Origin: Gordionus sp. m RMFG-2023
Taxonomy: Eukaryota > Nematomorpha > Gordioida > Chordodea > Parachordodidae
NCBI RefSeq assembly: GCF_954871325.1
Contig: NC_088775.1
Coordinates: 52,491,561 to 52,555,560 of the forward strand
Direction: 5' to 3'
DNA: 64,000 nt
In this document: positions 1-11,565 of the stretch, piece by piece
Position numbering within the stretch: position 1 is the stretch's first letter
Layout of the letters: the number at the start of each line of letters is the position of its first letter
Position numbers and translations under genes: made by a program
Notes under the pieces: generated by a model
Seen by the model: only the letters and a program-made list of their open reading frames with translations
Told to the model about the DNA's origin: nothing
The model's database searches: none

Positions 1-564
1 AGTGTTGTATATGCTTCGATATATTTAGACCCGCGATATCAGGTTTTATTAAGTAGTGAGCAAAAACAAATGGCTATAGACCTTCTTGAAGATTTATGGC
101 ATACCCAAAACTCTATTATTTACAATACATTGGTGGTTACAACAATATCTACTGTTTGTAGCGATAACAATGATAATGATAACGATATTGATGATCTGGA
201 AATTTTAGTATTAGATAGAGAAAAAAAAATTAAATTATCATCTGATAGAAAGGAGCAAAAAATATCTATTGTATCTTTAATAGAAAAGTTCTCGGAAGTT
301 ATGAGAATAAATAGAGATGCAAACATTTTAAAATTCTGGGAGGAAAATTCTTCAATATATCCAGAATTATATACCTTTTCTAGAATCGTCATGGCTGTAC
401 CGGCGACACAAGTACAATAATTTATGTATTATAAAAATGACTATCTATTTTAGGTAAGCGTAGAACGTGGATTTTCATCGTTGACTAATTTACGTGGAAA
501 TCTGAAGTATGATATTTTAGAAGATATCATGATTGTGCGATTGAATAAAAAATTTAAAATATAA
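1..564 (+). pseudogene. hAT transposase, C-terminal exons
   Basis: An open frame runs in from the left edge (the part from the ATG at 70 is 116 codons) and ends at a stop at 418-420. Skipping a 42-nt GT-AG intron (412-453) gives the hAT dimerisation signature PATQVSVERGFSSL followed by DILEDIMIVRLNKKFKI and a stop near 564. In this hAT branch the Glu of the VERGFSSL motif sits where the third catalytic acid is placed. A stretch of about ten Asp/Asn residues (encoded near 163-200) looks like a low-complexity linker. No break is visible in what remains, but the catalytic N-terminal part is not in the window, so activity cannot be judged. The family call is firm from the motif; the intron is inferred because it restores the motif exactly. 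Confidence 0.8.
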
Positions 565-757
565 ATTATCTCATTTCGAATTATAAATGTGTATATATTG
601 AAGTATAATAAAAAATGAATGAAAAAAGTCTTATTTTGAGTAATTATTTTTATGTTTCCTCTGAACCCGGACCCGAACCCTGGACCCGGGTCCTTTTTAA
701 ATTTATTACCGGACCCGAACCCGGACCCTTTTTTTTGTCGAAGGGTTCACATCCCTG
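1..757 (+). mobile_element. hAT element, right-hand part (cut by window edge)
   Basis: This is the 3' end of a hAT DNA transposon whose left part lies outside the window. The transposase C-terminus (separate entry) is followed by a subterminal block rich in GGACCCGAACCCGGACCC-type repeats at about 660-740. The element ends at the hAT-like terminus CAGGGATGTGAACCC, read on the minus strand and ending at 757. Clustered GC-rich repeats just inside the end are usual for hAT subterminal regions. The target duplication cannot be tested because the other end is missing. Confidence 0.75.
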
Positions 758-1190
758 ATATAAAGAAAATATAAGTGTCAAATGCGTCCTATCTTCATGA
801 TAATTAGATGTAACCATAGTTTATAGATATATATTTTTATATTATAACACGTCAATCATAGTGTTTTTATATATATAGTTTATATATATAGAAAGAAAAA
901 AAATAAATTATTATTAAATTTTTGGTAAATTTATTTCGAAAATGATTATTGTATTTTTTGATTAAATAAAGAAAGAAGTTCTCGTCTTATAATTTTATCT
1001 ATTTCGATATAACTTTAGAACGTCTTTGAGGTACGCAATTTTGGGTAGTATTTAATTTGAGTAAATAAAATTAAGGGGGAAAGAAAGGGGTTTTTATAAA
1101 ATGGTATGACAATAAGTTTGTGCAAGTCATCTCATATAAAAGATGGTCACTAAGTAGCAAAAAATATATTGAGTGCCAAAACCAAATATA
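758..1190. other. AT-rich spacer, nothing recognised
   Basis: There is no open frame above background and no repeat with clear ends. The content is A/T runs and short TA-rich tracts. Confidence 0.6.
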
Positions 1191-1198
1191 TTAAAAAT

Positions 1199-1923
1199 TA
1201 AGGATATACCGATATTTTTTATCGGATCGGGCCGATAATTCACCTATTTTAAAATATCGGTTATCGGATAATATAAAATTTTCCGAACCTATATAAAATG
1301 GCATCTTTAACAAAAATAAAATGTTATAAAATTTTTAAAAAAAGTTATGTCTAAAATAATTTATTTTTATAAATAAAATCGAAGTCCATTTTTATGTATA
1401 TTTTTTTAATAATAATAATTAATTAATAAACATTCTGCCATATTATTATTTATTTAAGCATTCTGTTTATAAAAGTGTGCAATAATCTCTTCGGAATCAG
1501 TTTTTAATGAAGCTGGTGATATTGACAGTTACCATCGCCACAGGCTGACCTCTGATAAATTGGAAATTTTGGTATTTCTAAAAATAAATCTTTAATATAT
1601 TAATGTTAAATATTATTTTAAATATTATTTCAAATTTCATATATATTTAGATTAATATATTACATATTATATAAAAGTGATTTAACAATAAAAATATTTT
1701 ATATACTTTTAGAATTGCAATTGAATTTATAAACTATAACTGATCATTATAATATATTTAAATGACATAAGTTATGATATAGTTAAATTATAGATGTTAT
1801 ACTAATAAAAAGTATATTAAAAATTAAAACCATTGGTATCTTTCGGATCGGTAATCGACCGATATCAATTTAATATTGAAAATATCGGATCGGCCTCCAA
1901 AAAGTGGTATCGGCACACCCCTA
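1199..1923 (+). mobile_element. hAT deletion derivative (family 1, keeps C-terminus)
   Basis: The terminal inverted repeats read TAAGGATATACCGATA at the left and, on the minus strand, TAGGGGTGTGCCGATACC at the right. The flanking 8-bp duplication TTAAAAAT (1191-1198 and 1924-1931) is perfect, which is the hAT hallmark. Subterminal regions carry repeated TATCGGATCGG motifs on both sides. Inside, 1476-1595 still encodes a hAT dimerisation stretch (SSESVFNEAGDIDSYHRHRL, then KLEILVFLKINL and a stop). The rest of the transposase is deleted. The element at 5009 belongs to the same family. Confidence 0.88.
1476..1595 (+). pseudogene. hAT transposase dimerisation remnant
   Basis: Forty codons in the frame of 1476 read CAIISSESVFNEAGDIDSYH, then RHRLTSDKLEILVFLKINL and a stop. 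This matches the SSxSERxFSxAGxIxxxxRxRL...L.FLK.NL pattern at the C-terminus of hAT transposases. The conserved Arg of SER is Ser here (SES), so the copy has changed at a normally fixed residue. It lies inside the 725-bp derivative 1199-1923 and is a fossil. Confidence 0.75.
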
Positions 1924-1931
1924 TTAAAAAT

Positions 1932-4160
1932 ATATAATGAAGGTATGGTAGGAGTCAATTTACATGATATGCTAGTTGAGTGCTATCGAGTAAATGTAAA
2001 AAGGTTCTACTTGTGAATCATTTTTCATCTCATTGATAGTGTGTAGTAAATTCATGGCTTTTGTATAGCCGGCAAATATTCCATGAAAAAGAGAATAAAT
2101 TCATGAATTTATCAAATTTAAAACACATATTGTTCGCATTGTTATCGACAGTCAAAATTAGTAAAAGAAAATAAGGGGGACCTTGAATGAACCAATAATT
2201 TTAAAAAAAGTTCTTCTATAATGACTCTTATTAACAGATATGACAACATTGGTCATTGGTCAGATGCCTGTGAAACGAGGCAAAGATGCAAGTTATGTAT
2301 AAATACATATTCCAGAATGTGCAAATTCTATTATATATTTATTTTTAATCAATATAAAAATTGTTTTCGAGATTTTCATAGTAAATAGATATTTGTATTT
2401 TTTTTGTTTTACAGTATGCCTGATGATGTCAAATTGCATCATCATTTTTTTTACCTGTGTATTTAAAAATAAAAATTGGAAAACATTTTGGGCATCTATG
2501 GAGTGTATAAATGAATTTTTTTTCTAATTATTAAAAAGTTGGGCGTAAAAGGTTTAAATTATTTTTTAAATGCAGAGTCAGGGTTCTAAATCCTTTAAAG
2601 TTTTTAATACATTTACCTCGAGCTCAGGATATTTTCCAACTCTAATTCAGGCCAGAAGGTTCAAAAAGTCAAACTGGGATATACAGATAATTTGTAAGAA
2701 AGAAGTTTTAATCTAATTGTTTTCCTTATTTTAAAAAAATAAATAAAATTCATAATCCTCTGGATAAGTCTTTTCACTTAATCCCATAATAAACATAGAT
2801 ACCGTCTTTTAAGTTGAAGATTTGCATTATCAATTTTTTTATAGCCTTAAAATCGTTATATTTTATATAATATTCGATTAAATAGATTAGATAAAATATA
2901 GTTAGAAAACTTAAACTCTTAATATGTGAAATATTTCAAGAGATCTAAAGGTTAATAAAACATTTTATATTAATCTATGGTAAATAAACGGTGTTTAATG
3001 AGTCTATAATCAAATAAAAATTAAGTAACAACGTTTTATTAAAAAATTATGATTTAGTGGATTTCAGCGTCCTAAAAATTTTCGAACTCGGTAATAAGGT
3101 TTCTTGCTGAGCAGAGTTCGATCCAGAACCCTGGTGGAACTTGTGATAAAAACTTTATCCCCAAGTACTCTAGTAATGAAATAATATCAACGAATTTATA
3201 ATGGCATTTGTCATAAGCTCAAAATGACGATGGACGAGACGAGACAAGACAACATTCTCAATAGGAATTTTGAAAATTATTTCATGTTATTATAATAAAA
3301 ATATCTTACAAAACTAAATTATTAAATATAGTAAATATGTAAAATTTTGAAACTTGATTCGGTGGTTTATAAGAATTAAAGGCCTGGTTTTTGACGTCCA
3401 ATTGAGTTAAGAGAAAATCTGTATATGAAAATTATGATATTCACGACAATAAATGATAGATTTTTCATATGAAATGTTAAAGTGAAAAAAATAAATTTGT
3501 TACTATTTTAGTTAAAAAAAATTAATTTTCTTTTTTCTCACAATATTTTAGACATTGCATTATGAACTATCTTTATTAAAGAAAGGAATTTTTAAAATGA
3601 TAACAAAAATATTAATCTCAAACTGAATTCTCAAATATATCGAAATTTTAAAGAATATTTTCAAACATGTGTTGGATTCATTATAACATAATAAAAAATT
3701 TATTTATTTCGGTTAGTTAAAATAAAATAACTATAAATAAATGGTATTTTATTCTATCAGAGATAATTTTTTATATAATTATAAAAAATAACATTTTAGA
3801 GTATTTGACTTTTTTTGACCGGTCAAATAAATTCGTCAATTTACAGTATTTAACCAGTCAATTAAAAGAAAATGAAAATATTTATATGAGAAAATGCGAT
3901 AAAATTTCTCATATATAAAAGGTTTTGCCTTTTTTAAATTTCTACTTTTATTGCAAATAAGTGAAATATTATATTCAGTGATATCGTATTTATTATCTGC
4001 AAGCAATGGATAGCTACAAATTGTACAAACCTTGTAACTATCACTGAATCAACCTCAAATATTATAGAAACTCTTTTTGAAGAATTAAATATTTTACCAT
4101 TTATAACAACGCAGCAAATAATATAATTCTATTAAAATTAATTTAAATAGAGAGTATATC
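1932..4160. other. Non-coding AT-rich stretch with scattered repeat debris
   Basis: No gene or complete element is visible. A short hairpin (GATGATGTCAAATTGCATCATC) lies at about 2422-2443. The segment GAGTTCGATCC near 3115-3125 resembles a pol III B box, but no tRNA fold surrounds it. A short GACGAGACGAGACAAGAC run lies at about 3235-3252. Confidence 0.5.
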
Positions 4161-4165
4161 GTTCA

Positions 4166-4520
4166 GTTATGCTGAAAATTATGCCCTTGTTCAAGATGAA
4201 GTGCAAGGATCATACTGGAATAAAGCGCAGGTTACATTCACTTTGTGATTTATTACAAGTCATTTAATAATTTAAATCATTTAAGTTACGTAATAATATC
4301 GGAATCACTTATTGATAATAGAATTGTCGTTCATTTACTCCAAAAATATTTAGTCCGCTCTCAACAAAGAAATTTCTAAGCTGCCCAAAATTCTACTTTT
4401 CAGATGGAACAACATCACAATATATGAATCACAAAATTTTAATCGATCTTTTCCACCATGAAGATGATTTCAGAATAAAAACTGTGGAATTTCTCGGCCA
4501 CATCTTATAAACAATCGGTT
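4166..4520 (+). pseudogene. Fragment of Cc8L18.2-like transposon protein
   Basis: Translation gives AENYALVQDEVQGSYWNKAQ, then YVIISESLIDN, a Phe-Ser-Asp-Gly-containing segment and a short HEDDF-like stretch. These align in order with the middle of the intact 740-residue protein at 32970-35192 (SENYSFILQDEVQGFHWNNVQ, FVIISESLN, YFSDGAASQYK). The copy is degenerate, with several breaks. About 270 bp downstream, ATAGCGCCATCTATTTTT (near 4796) repeats a piece of the intact element's inverted repeat, so parts of its ends may also survive. Confidence 0.8.
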
Positions 4521-5008
4521 TGTATCGTAGTCGGAAGTATGGTCAAACATTTAGGTCAGGGCTAGTTTATTTAGATAGATTAAAATTATGGAATGAATTT
4601 GATTAACATACGAAGGATATTTAATATTGGAAATTTAATCCATAATTAAGATCTCTAAGGGACATTTGTCCTTATTGCTCCTTGGTTTAATTGGCACATT
4701 TAAGAGAAATTTGAAATATTAAAGTGAAAATATACTGTTATTGGTAAGTTAACAATAAAATTTTTACTATAATCTTAAGTTTCATATAGCGCCATCTATT
4801 TTTGGCAAAATATTTTAATTTTTGGCAAAATGCATATTTCAGAAGAGTCTAATTATCTAAATAAAAGGCAAAAAAATTTCGAAAACCGAATTCCCTTATT
4901 GCTTAAAAATACATGTAAAGCAATATAGCTGAACCGGAAATAAAAGACTCAAATTGTAGCCAATTTTTTCGATAGAAATTTAGAGATTTTTTTTACCTAT
5001 CATATGAT

Positions 5009-5563
5009 TAGGGCTGTGCCGTTAAATATCGGAGCACTGATATTTAGCGTTTTCCAAAAATATTGGATACACACGATCTGATCTTGTTAATTTTCTTTTT
5101 TTTTGTTATTTTATGTATATTTATTTTACATTAATAAAATTTCTAAATAATTTTTTTTAAAACAATGCAAATGCACAACACACCTAAATTTTATTTTATT
5201 TATTTTATAAAATAGATTTATAGTATATTTTAAAAATTTTTTTATAAAAATAGAAAGGAACACCCAAAGTTTTTTTATTTTAAATCTTTTTAAATAACGC
5301 CAATTTTACTATTTATACCTCAAATAAAAGAATTTTTTTAAATATGGCATCTGAATTATGGAAATATTTTACAAAAGACAAAAAAATTTCAAAATGCGTT
5401 ATCTGCGGAATTCTAATTTCACGGGGAGGGATAATGAAAAATTCATGTAATACTACCAATATCCGTAAAAGGAGGGTGGTGAAAAATCAATATAAATATC
5501 GGATCAGCTTTGAACCAATATTGGATGGGATCGGTGAAAAATACGTGGATCGGCACAGCCCTA
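5009..5563 (+). mobile_element. hAT deletion derivative (family 1, keeps N-terminus)
   Basis: The ends are TAGGGCTGTGCCG at the left and CGGCACAGCCCTA at the right, a 13-bp perfect inverted repeat. The 8-bp duplication CATATGAT (5001-5008 and 5564-5571) is perfect. The termini match those of 1199-1923, so both come from one hAT family. Near the right end it keeps a start codon and BED-finger coding sequence (5344 onward). Identical TSDs and TIRs suggest a fairly recent insertion. Confidence 0.92.
5344..5480 (+). pseudogene. BED zinc-finger start of a hAT transposase
   Basis: From the ATG at 5344 the frame reads MASELWKYFTKDKKISKCVI followed by CG. This is the S-x-x-W-K-Y-F...C-x-x-C pattern that opens BED fingers of hAT transposases. 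The second half of the finger is not recognisable in the same frame, because the sequence runs straight into the right terminal inverted repeat. The open frame formally extends to 5595, but its last part is terminal-repeat DNA. The role in the intact parent would be DNA binding to the element ends. Confidence 0.75.
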
Positions 5564-5571
5564 CATATGAT

Positions 5572-6285
5572 ATATTATATTTATTTTTACTATAAATGGT
5601 TTTTGAGATATAAGCATTTTAAAAATTTTACAGATTCGGAAGCCGATATTTTTATCTTTGAGTCTGTATCTCCGGAATCAGGTGTGCTAACGAATAAAAG
5701 TCTTTCTTATTTTTTTACTTATCTAAATAATTCAACAAATTTTTAAAAATAAGGTGTGGAATGGCCCCAAAATTCTTCTGATACAAATAGTGTACATTCG
5801 TTATAGTCCTTGGTTCACCGAAAGATAATAGGTCAAATTAATTTGAATATCGGTACTTCAACAGTATAGAGATCAATTGGATCTGCGTACATGCATCTTT
5901 GCATTCATCGCTATTCATGCTCTTTGTTCGCTTAAAATTAGGAATCTTTTCACTTAAATTTGAAGCCATTTTTATGGTTTTATTATTTTGAATGAATTAT
6001 GAAAGTTATAAAAGATATAGAAGACTTAGCATCTTAAATTATTTTCATAAATGTTTAGTTTGAAGATATAGTGAGAGATTCTTGGTTATTTCAAAAATTT
6101 CCAAAAAAATTATAGCTGATTTAACTTTTTAAATTTTAACTGATCATAGATTTATCTTCTGATGAGGATTTCTCCTCAAGCCAAATGATTTATCTGTAAG
6201 GTTATGTCTTCACAGGCAATTAAAAAAATGCAAGAAAAATAATCTATTTTTATATATGTGCGTAATAAGATGAGTGAATATTTGC
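5572..6285. other. AT-rich spacer, nothing recognised
   Basis: One short open frame (5510-5746) starts inside the preceding element's terminal repeat and resembles nothing known to me. No repeat boundaries are visible. Confidence 0.5.
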
Positions 6286-6422
6286 TAATAGTGCGCCCAA
6301 ATTGAACGTTTCAACGCAGCGTTTCAAAACGCATATAAAAACAAGTAAAGGCAGCTGTGTTTAAATTGAAGCGTTAAGTGTTATTTTTTCAATATGAAAC
6401 GTCTAAATTTAAAACAAAAAAA

Positions 6423-6680
6423 ATGCTTGCCTTATTTTACTTAAAAGAAATAAAGGAAGGAGGTGCAAGACATCTCAAATATATGTTAAAAGAAAATTTT
6501 TTTTCTGAAGTATCTTCATATAAAAAAGGATTTGATAAATTCCCAATTTTATAATTGTACAAGAATGAGAATATCAACCTTTTCATATATTCTCTGGCTA
6601 ATATATGATGATATTAATCCAAAAATTACTAATTGTAACAAGCAAATTAATGCTAAAGGCAGATTGTTTGTTACCTTGAG
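6423..6680 (+). pseudogene. PIF/Harbinger transposase N-terminal remnant
   Basis: A plus-strand frame starting at about 6423 reads MLALFYLKEIKEGGARHLKY and onward. After a frame change it reads IYDDINPKITN...INAKGRLFVTLR (about 6601-6680), followed by GTAAAA. The ending resembles the conserved ...I-x-x-x-E-RL-x-V-TLR segment that precedes the first catalytic region of PIF/Harbinger nucleases. A splice donor directly after TLR is plausible. The downstream catalytic part is not recognisable, so this is a fossil. The family assignment rests on this motif plus the TAA duplication and would need a profile search. Confidence 0.5.
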
Positions 6681-7146
6681 GTAAAATAAATTTAATTCAT
6701 TAGTAATTATTTATATGAAAGGTATTTAATTACTTGCACAATTAAAAGGAGTTTTGGGAGATTTGTTAAAAAATTTGAGCTTCTGAGTAGGCCAATAGAA
6801 ATTGGCCCAGCTAGCATAGAAGTTGTGATACATAATCATCAACAAAGAATGATCAGCTTCTATTGATGATACAGGTACTACAAATATTCAAATATAAAAT
6901 TATTAAACATATTATTTTTTTTATATTTTTAAAATTATGTAATCATCAAAATTATACAGATACAACAATGGTAAGCCTTACTACAGGGACACTCTTGCTA
7001 GCAGAGATAATAATTCTTCTTCAGTGGAATCAAAAATTCTTAGAGACAAATTTAAAAATTTATATTGTAATAAATTTATTTATGAAAATATTTTATATTA
7101 AATTGTTTTACATAATTAATTTTTGTACACACTTATTTTATTAATT

Positions 7147-7790
7147 TATATAAATAAATTATTTGAATGTTAAGAAAAATTTAATTGATATATCACTTAA
7201 TTTCTATTAAATGTTAATTTGGACACCAATAAACTTAGTTATTGTTATGTTTATTACAATATCTTGTTATATCTTATAATACTACATCTAAGCTTCCCCA
7301 CATTGTTTGTCACATTTTGCCCCCTTTGTCCATCATAAATCTTTATTTTGTTTTACACGATTTGTAAATAAAAAACAAAGCTTGTTTTTATATTTTATTC
7401 ACTTGAAACTGGTCCTAGCCAGTTTTATGGATGGCCAATATGTATAATATCTTTATAAAAATATGTCGATGGATTTTTTTTGTCAACAAAATTTTTAGTA
7501 TATAAGAAGAGTAAAATATGTAATCGCGATCATTAAGCATTTATGATTTTTGTATATTGTTTTTTAGTCGAATTGAATTGTACATAATTCTCGAGTGCGG
7601 TCCCCTAGTCCCTCTCTCTGACAATCCCGGACCATCGAAGGCCGTCGATCCCTCCCCCTCCCCGATGGTTGAAGAGCCAACGATCTTAGCTCCAACTATT
7701 TCAGTTATTAAATGATATAAATAAATTACTATTTGAATGTTAAGAAAAATTTAATTTATATATCACTTAACTTATATTAAATGTGAAAAT
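7147..7790. repeat. ~70-bp direct repeats flanking a 500-bp insert
   Basis: The segment around TTTGAATGTTAAGAAAAATT occurs at about 7148-7215 and again at about 7715-7790 in the same orientation. The DNA between them contains an unusually GC-rich islet at about 7590-7690 (CCCTAGTCCCTCTCTCTGAC and neighbours). The layout looks like a local duplication with inserted DNA inside the Harbinger element. Confidence 0.6.
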
Positions 7791-8294
7791 AGACACTATA
7801 TAAATATATAAAAATTTTATTAATTGTAAGAATATATACAAAAATATCAATATAAAAATAATAATAATATGTAAATATAAAATACATAAATATCACATGT
7901 AAATATAATAAGAAAAATATCACTATTACATTTAAAATACAAAAATCAATTATATATATTTTTATAATAAATAAATAATTTATATATTAAATATATCTAA
8001 TGTAGATTCATAAGCAGGTGTTGGTTAGGTATCATTTGTCTTTGACAATGTATAAATTATAAAACCTCATTTTTAAACAATAGTTGATTGTCTAAACTTA
8101 AGTTTCTACATCCTCTACAAGGCTTTCCATAAAAAGTCTATATAAAATATTAATAAATTATATATAAAAATAAGATTTTACTGCATCTTAGATGACTTAT
8201 CTTCCAATACATTTAATAATCTATAAATATCATTAGACACTTTAGGATTTATTGTGTAGGGAGACACATCTAAATTGCTTGATGTTGCCTATCT

Positions 8295-8461
8295 GCAACA
8301 GTCTTTTGCATAAAATTTATAATATTTCTTATATTTATATTCGTGTTTTCCTCCTTTAGAACCTGATTTGTTCAATTGATCTTTCAATCTTTTCTTTAGA
8401 TATAAAGTACTGGTATCAAAACCAGGCAAACCTTTTAGTAATTTCATCATTCCATGTGCTA
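8295..8461 (-). pseudogene. Unrecognised reading frame inside the Harbinger element
   Basis: On the minus strand 8461 to about 8295 reads AHGMMKLLKGLPGFDTSTLY, then LKKRLKDQLNKSGSKGGKHE, YKYKKYYKFYAKDCCR and a stop. It is Lys-rich and basic, and looks like a real protein end rather than random AT-rich translation. Harbinger elements carry a second Myb/SANT-like DNA-binding protein, often on the opposite strand, and this could be its C-terminal part. That is an inference from position and charge only; I do not recognise the sequence. Confidence 0.4.
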
Positions 8462-8695
8462 AAAATATTGTATCATTTAATAATAATTATTCTTATATTT
8501 TAGAAGATGTCATATCTATTCTATCACTTCAAAATTTAAAAACGTTCCAAAAAATGCAAGTTATTTTGTCTTTTAATAAGCAACTTAAAATGTATAACGT
8601 AAATGTGCTCAATTTAAACGAATGCATTTAAAATGCATTATTTGCTTTTTAAACGCAGCGTTGAAACGTTCATTGTGTACATTATAAGACACTGT

Positions 8696-8896
8696 TTAGT
8701 TTATAGAAATTTGTGAAAATAAAATGCGCTTTTTAATTGCTAGTGAAGACATTAGCTTACCATAGTTAAAGTGGTCGGGAGTAAACTCTCGCGTGATCAC
8801 CACCTTGTCTAATATATTTTTTGAGCCTTCCTTGCTAACTTGGGCCAGATGAATTATTTGAAAAAATAGAGGAACCAAATTTATATGATTCACCAA
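8696..8896 (-). other. Small unrecognised open frame beside the Harbinger element
   Basis: Sixty-six codons on the minus strand. The protein contains IHLAQVSKEGSKNILDKVVI followed by TREFTPDHFNYGKLMSSLAI. The composition is more protein-like than most chance frames here, with balanced charge and few Asn/Ile runs. I do not recognise a family. It begins 12 bp outside the Harbinger right end and is therefore not part of that element. Confidence 0.25.
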
Positions 8897-8899
8897 GAT

Positions 8900-11565
8900 T
8901 AGCTGATATCTTGAGGACTATATTTTGTACATATCTCTTTTTTTAAATTAAATTTTTAATTTTACATATAACAAAATAACTAACACTTCTAATTGTTTTT
9001 TTTAACAATAAAGTTAAAAAATTTCTTCTCCTGTATATAAATTATCGAAAAGTTCCAGCTTTCATTTTCTACGTTTTCACCCGAAAATAATAGCCATTTC
9101 TAAATAGTATCTGAGTATTTTATCATTTTTTGCTATATATCGTATCATACAAAGAATTCTCCAACATCCAAATTTTCACTTTCAAGATTGCTAAGTGTTC
9201 ATTATGCTCTGATCCTATGTGGAATAAGTTTTGTATACCTAAGTTTATTATCTCAAATATTTGTTTTATGACATGGATATTGTTGAGAATCTGCCGATTC
9301 TTTTCATTAACTATTTTAAAGCTAATTAAATTCCATTTTTTTAAATTACAAACTATTAATGTAAATAAATCAAACTTGACTTTCGATTCGGAAAAACCCC
9401 ATAAAGTAGATATATTTAAATTATAATCCTTAATAATTATATTACTAGTAGATAACCCGTCAAAAATGACGGGAATGGAATTTTTATTTTACTTTTATGA
9501 TAGTTGTTACCTATTATTTGAAATAATATCTAATTTTTATTCATTTTAACCCCTCCCCCTTTCAGGCCAGGTCCAATCCATTAAAACTAAGTGTAAATAC
9601 TAAGTTTTGAGTCAAAATATATTTAAAGTTTTTACTTAATACCAATATTATTTGTTAAAATATAACTGATCATTATAAAAAAAATTCCCAAGCAAGGTCC
9701 AAGGCCATTTTTCATCGATTAAATATTTTTTTGATTGTGTAATTTATATACATTTTTTTTTGATTAATTATTGGATGATTTTGATTTTTTTTTACTCCTG
9801 CTTTGCAACTACGACTTTAATAAACTTTGAAAATATTATTTCCACTACGTCGTCCGAGTGATTCCATAACAAAATCGATAAAACCCTGCCCCTGGATTCC
9901 GTCATCGACCATCCCGGACCCCCGATCACGGACAGTATTTTTCCCACTCAGACTGGGGGACCCATCGGTCCAAATTTAACACAAGCCAAGCCCAATATAA
10001 TTTTATAAGAATATTTTTCAAGCCTGGCCAACCCATAATAATTTTGAAAATTTATTCCCAAGCCTGTAGATAGGTAAATCTCTATAAACCATTTTTTTCT
10101 TTTTAACCCTACTCACTCCTACTTCAGACCAAGGCCAACCCATTAAGACTAAGAGTGAATACTATTTGTTGAGTAAAAATATATGTGAATTAGCTTTTAC
10201 CTGAAACCCATATAAATATTCTGTGTTAAATATTCACCTATGCCTAATATCTAATATTAAAAAAATGCCCAAGTCAGGTCCATTCACATAATAATTTTGG
10301 GGAATTTACTCAAGCCCGCTAAAGAATTTTGGTAGTTAAGAACTTTAATAAAATATATAAAAAGTCATAATGCATTTAAAAATACAATCAGAATATGAAA
10401 GTTGCATGGGCCTTGGTTTTTGATTAGGCTCGGCCATGTCCGCAAATAAATTTTTCAGGCAAATGTCTAGCATATATTAAAAATTAAAAATTTCAAGCAT
10501 CTAAGACCATAATAATTTTGAAAAAATTTTTCCCAAGCCAGGTTAGCCTATATTAATTGTGAAAAATATTTTCCCGGCAAAACCCATAATTTATTTTTTA
10601 TTTGGTTCCAGAAAAATAGGACTGATGTAAGGGGTTTAAAATAATTTAATTGTCTAATATGTATATTTTTTTCTTGCCATTTTATATTATTGAGAAAATT
10701 TTTATCAAATGAAGGGGAAATATCTGATTTACCCATCATTCTACTGGTTAGCTCCTGGTATAGATATGAAAACTTATGAATACATATTAAAGTACCAGAC
10801 GTTATAAAACTTAGTGAAAATATGTTCATCCTAATTTAAATTTAACAAATCACAACCTCTCCAAATAACAAATAATTTTTACTTAGGTAAATAGCTATAC
10901 CATAAAGTTAATAATTATTATGCAATTAGAGTACATTGTTGTAATCTTAATAATTCTTTTAATATAATTTTTTCAACTTAATATTTGCAACAAAATTTTC
11001 TCTATTTTAAATTTTACCCAATATGATTTCTATCACAAATATAAATTTTAGTCAATATTAGATAAAGATTAATTTTTTTATTGTTTCTTATTCTAAATAT
11101 AAAATTAAATTTAAGACATTTTTATTAAATTACAAAAGAAAAAAGAAAAAGATATTAAGTTAATAAATAATACGAGGATAACTTCAATCATAGTAAATTT
11201 ATATAAGTAAAACATAAATGTTATAATAAGTTATAAGAATAACATACATTAAACAATTATGAAGTGATGAGAAAATATACAAAAGTATGGAATGCATGTA
11301 GAAAGTCCAAATCTTCTGAAAAGATAAGAGGTATTCAGTTGCAAGTTCCGTGCATAACATAGAATATCTTATACGATAGATAATATGGTAATAAATGGCA
11401 AAATTTTAAAAATATCAGCTATGCTAACAGCAATTAAGTTATATTATTACATATATAATTATTTTGTTAATGTTAAAAAAGCCTAAAAATATTGGTATTA
11501 GGTTTTATAAAAAGATCATCGACACCTAATATTGGTATAGCCCGTTTAATAAACAGTTCATTAAC
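8900..11565. repeat. Repeat debris with GGCCTGG/CAAGCC motifs
   Basis: No gene is recognised. From about 9540 to 10560 a degenerate unit recurs: AAGCC(A/T)GGCC- and CCCAAGCC-type words next to AAAATTATTATGGG-like words. The same wording returns at 17030-17130, 36500-36640 and 37660-37850, so this is a dispersed degenerate repeat. A GC-rich islet (about 9885-9960) sits inside it. The open frame at 10548-10829 (minus) lies partly in this repeat and resembles nothing known. Confidence 0.5.

Larger units (their letters stand above)
6289..8684 (+). mobile_element. PIF/Harbinger-type DNA transposon, decayed
   Basis: The imperfect inverted ends share AACGTTTCAACGC followed by GCGTTT (left about 6303-6325, right about 8648-8671). 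The outermost bases align as TAGTGCGCCCAAATTGAACG against TAATGTACACAATGAACG. TAA flanks both ends (6286-6288 and 8685-8687), the 3-bp TSD typical of PIF/Harbinger. The element carries a plus-strand transposase exon remnant near the left and a minus-strand reading frame near the right. This two-gene layout is typical of the superfamily. Confidence 0.7.

Noticed and set aside
120-392. 90-codon minus-strand open frame
   Set aside because: Antisense to the hAT transposase C-terminus; Ser/Leu-rich composition reflects the complement of the Asp/Asn-rich linker.
3105-3140. GAGTTCGATCC, a possible pol III B box or tRNA/SINE remnant
   Set aside because: The flanking bases do not form a T-stem and no A box or acceptor stem is found.
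9130-9426. 98-codon plus-strand open frame
   Set aside because: Ile/Phe/Lys/Asn-rich composition as expected from random AT-rich DNA; no motif or splice context.
10548-10829. 93-codon minus-strand open frame
   Set aside because: No recognisable family, and part of it overlaps the dispersed GGCCTGG-type repeat.
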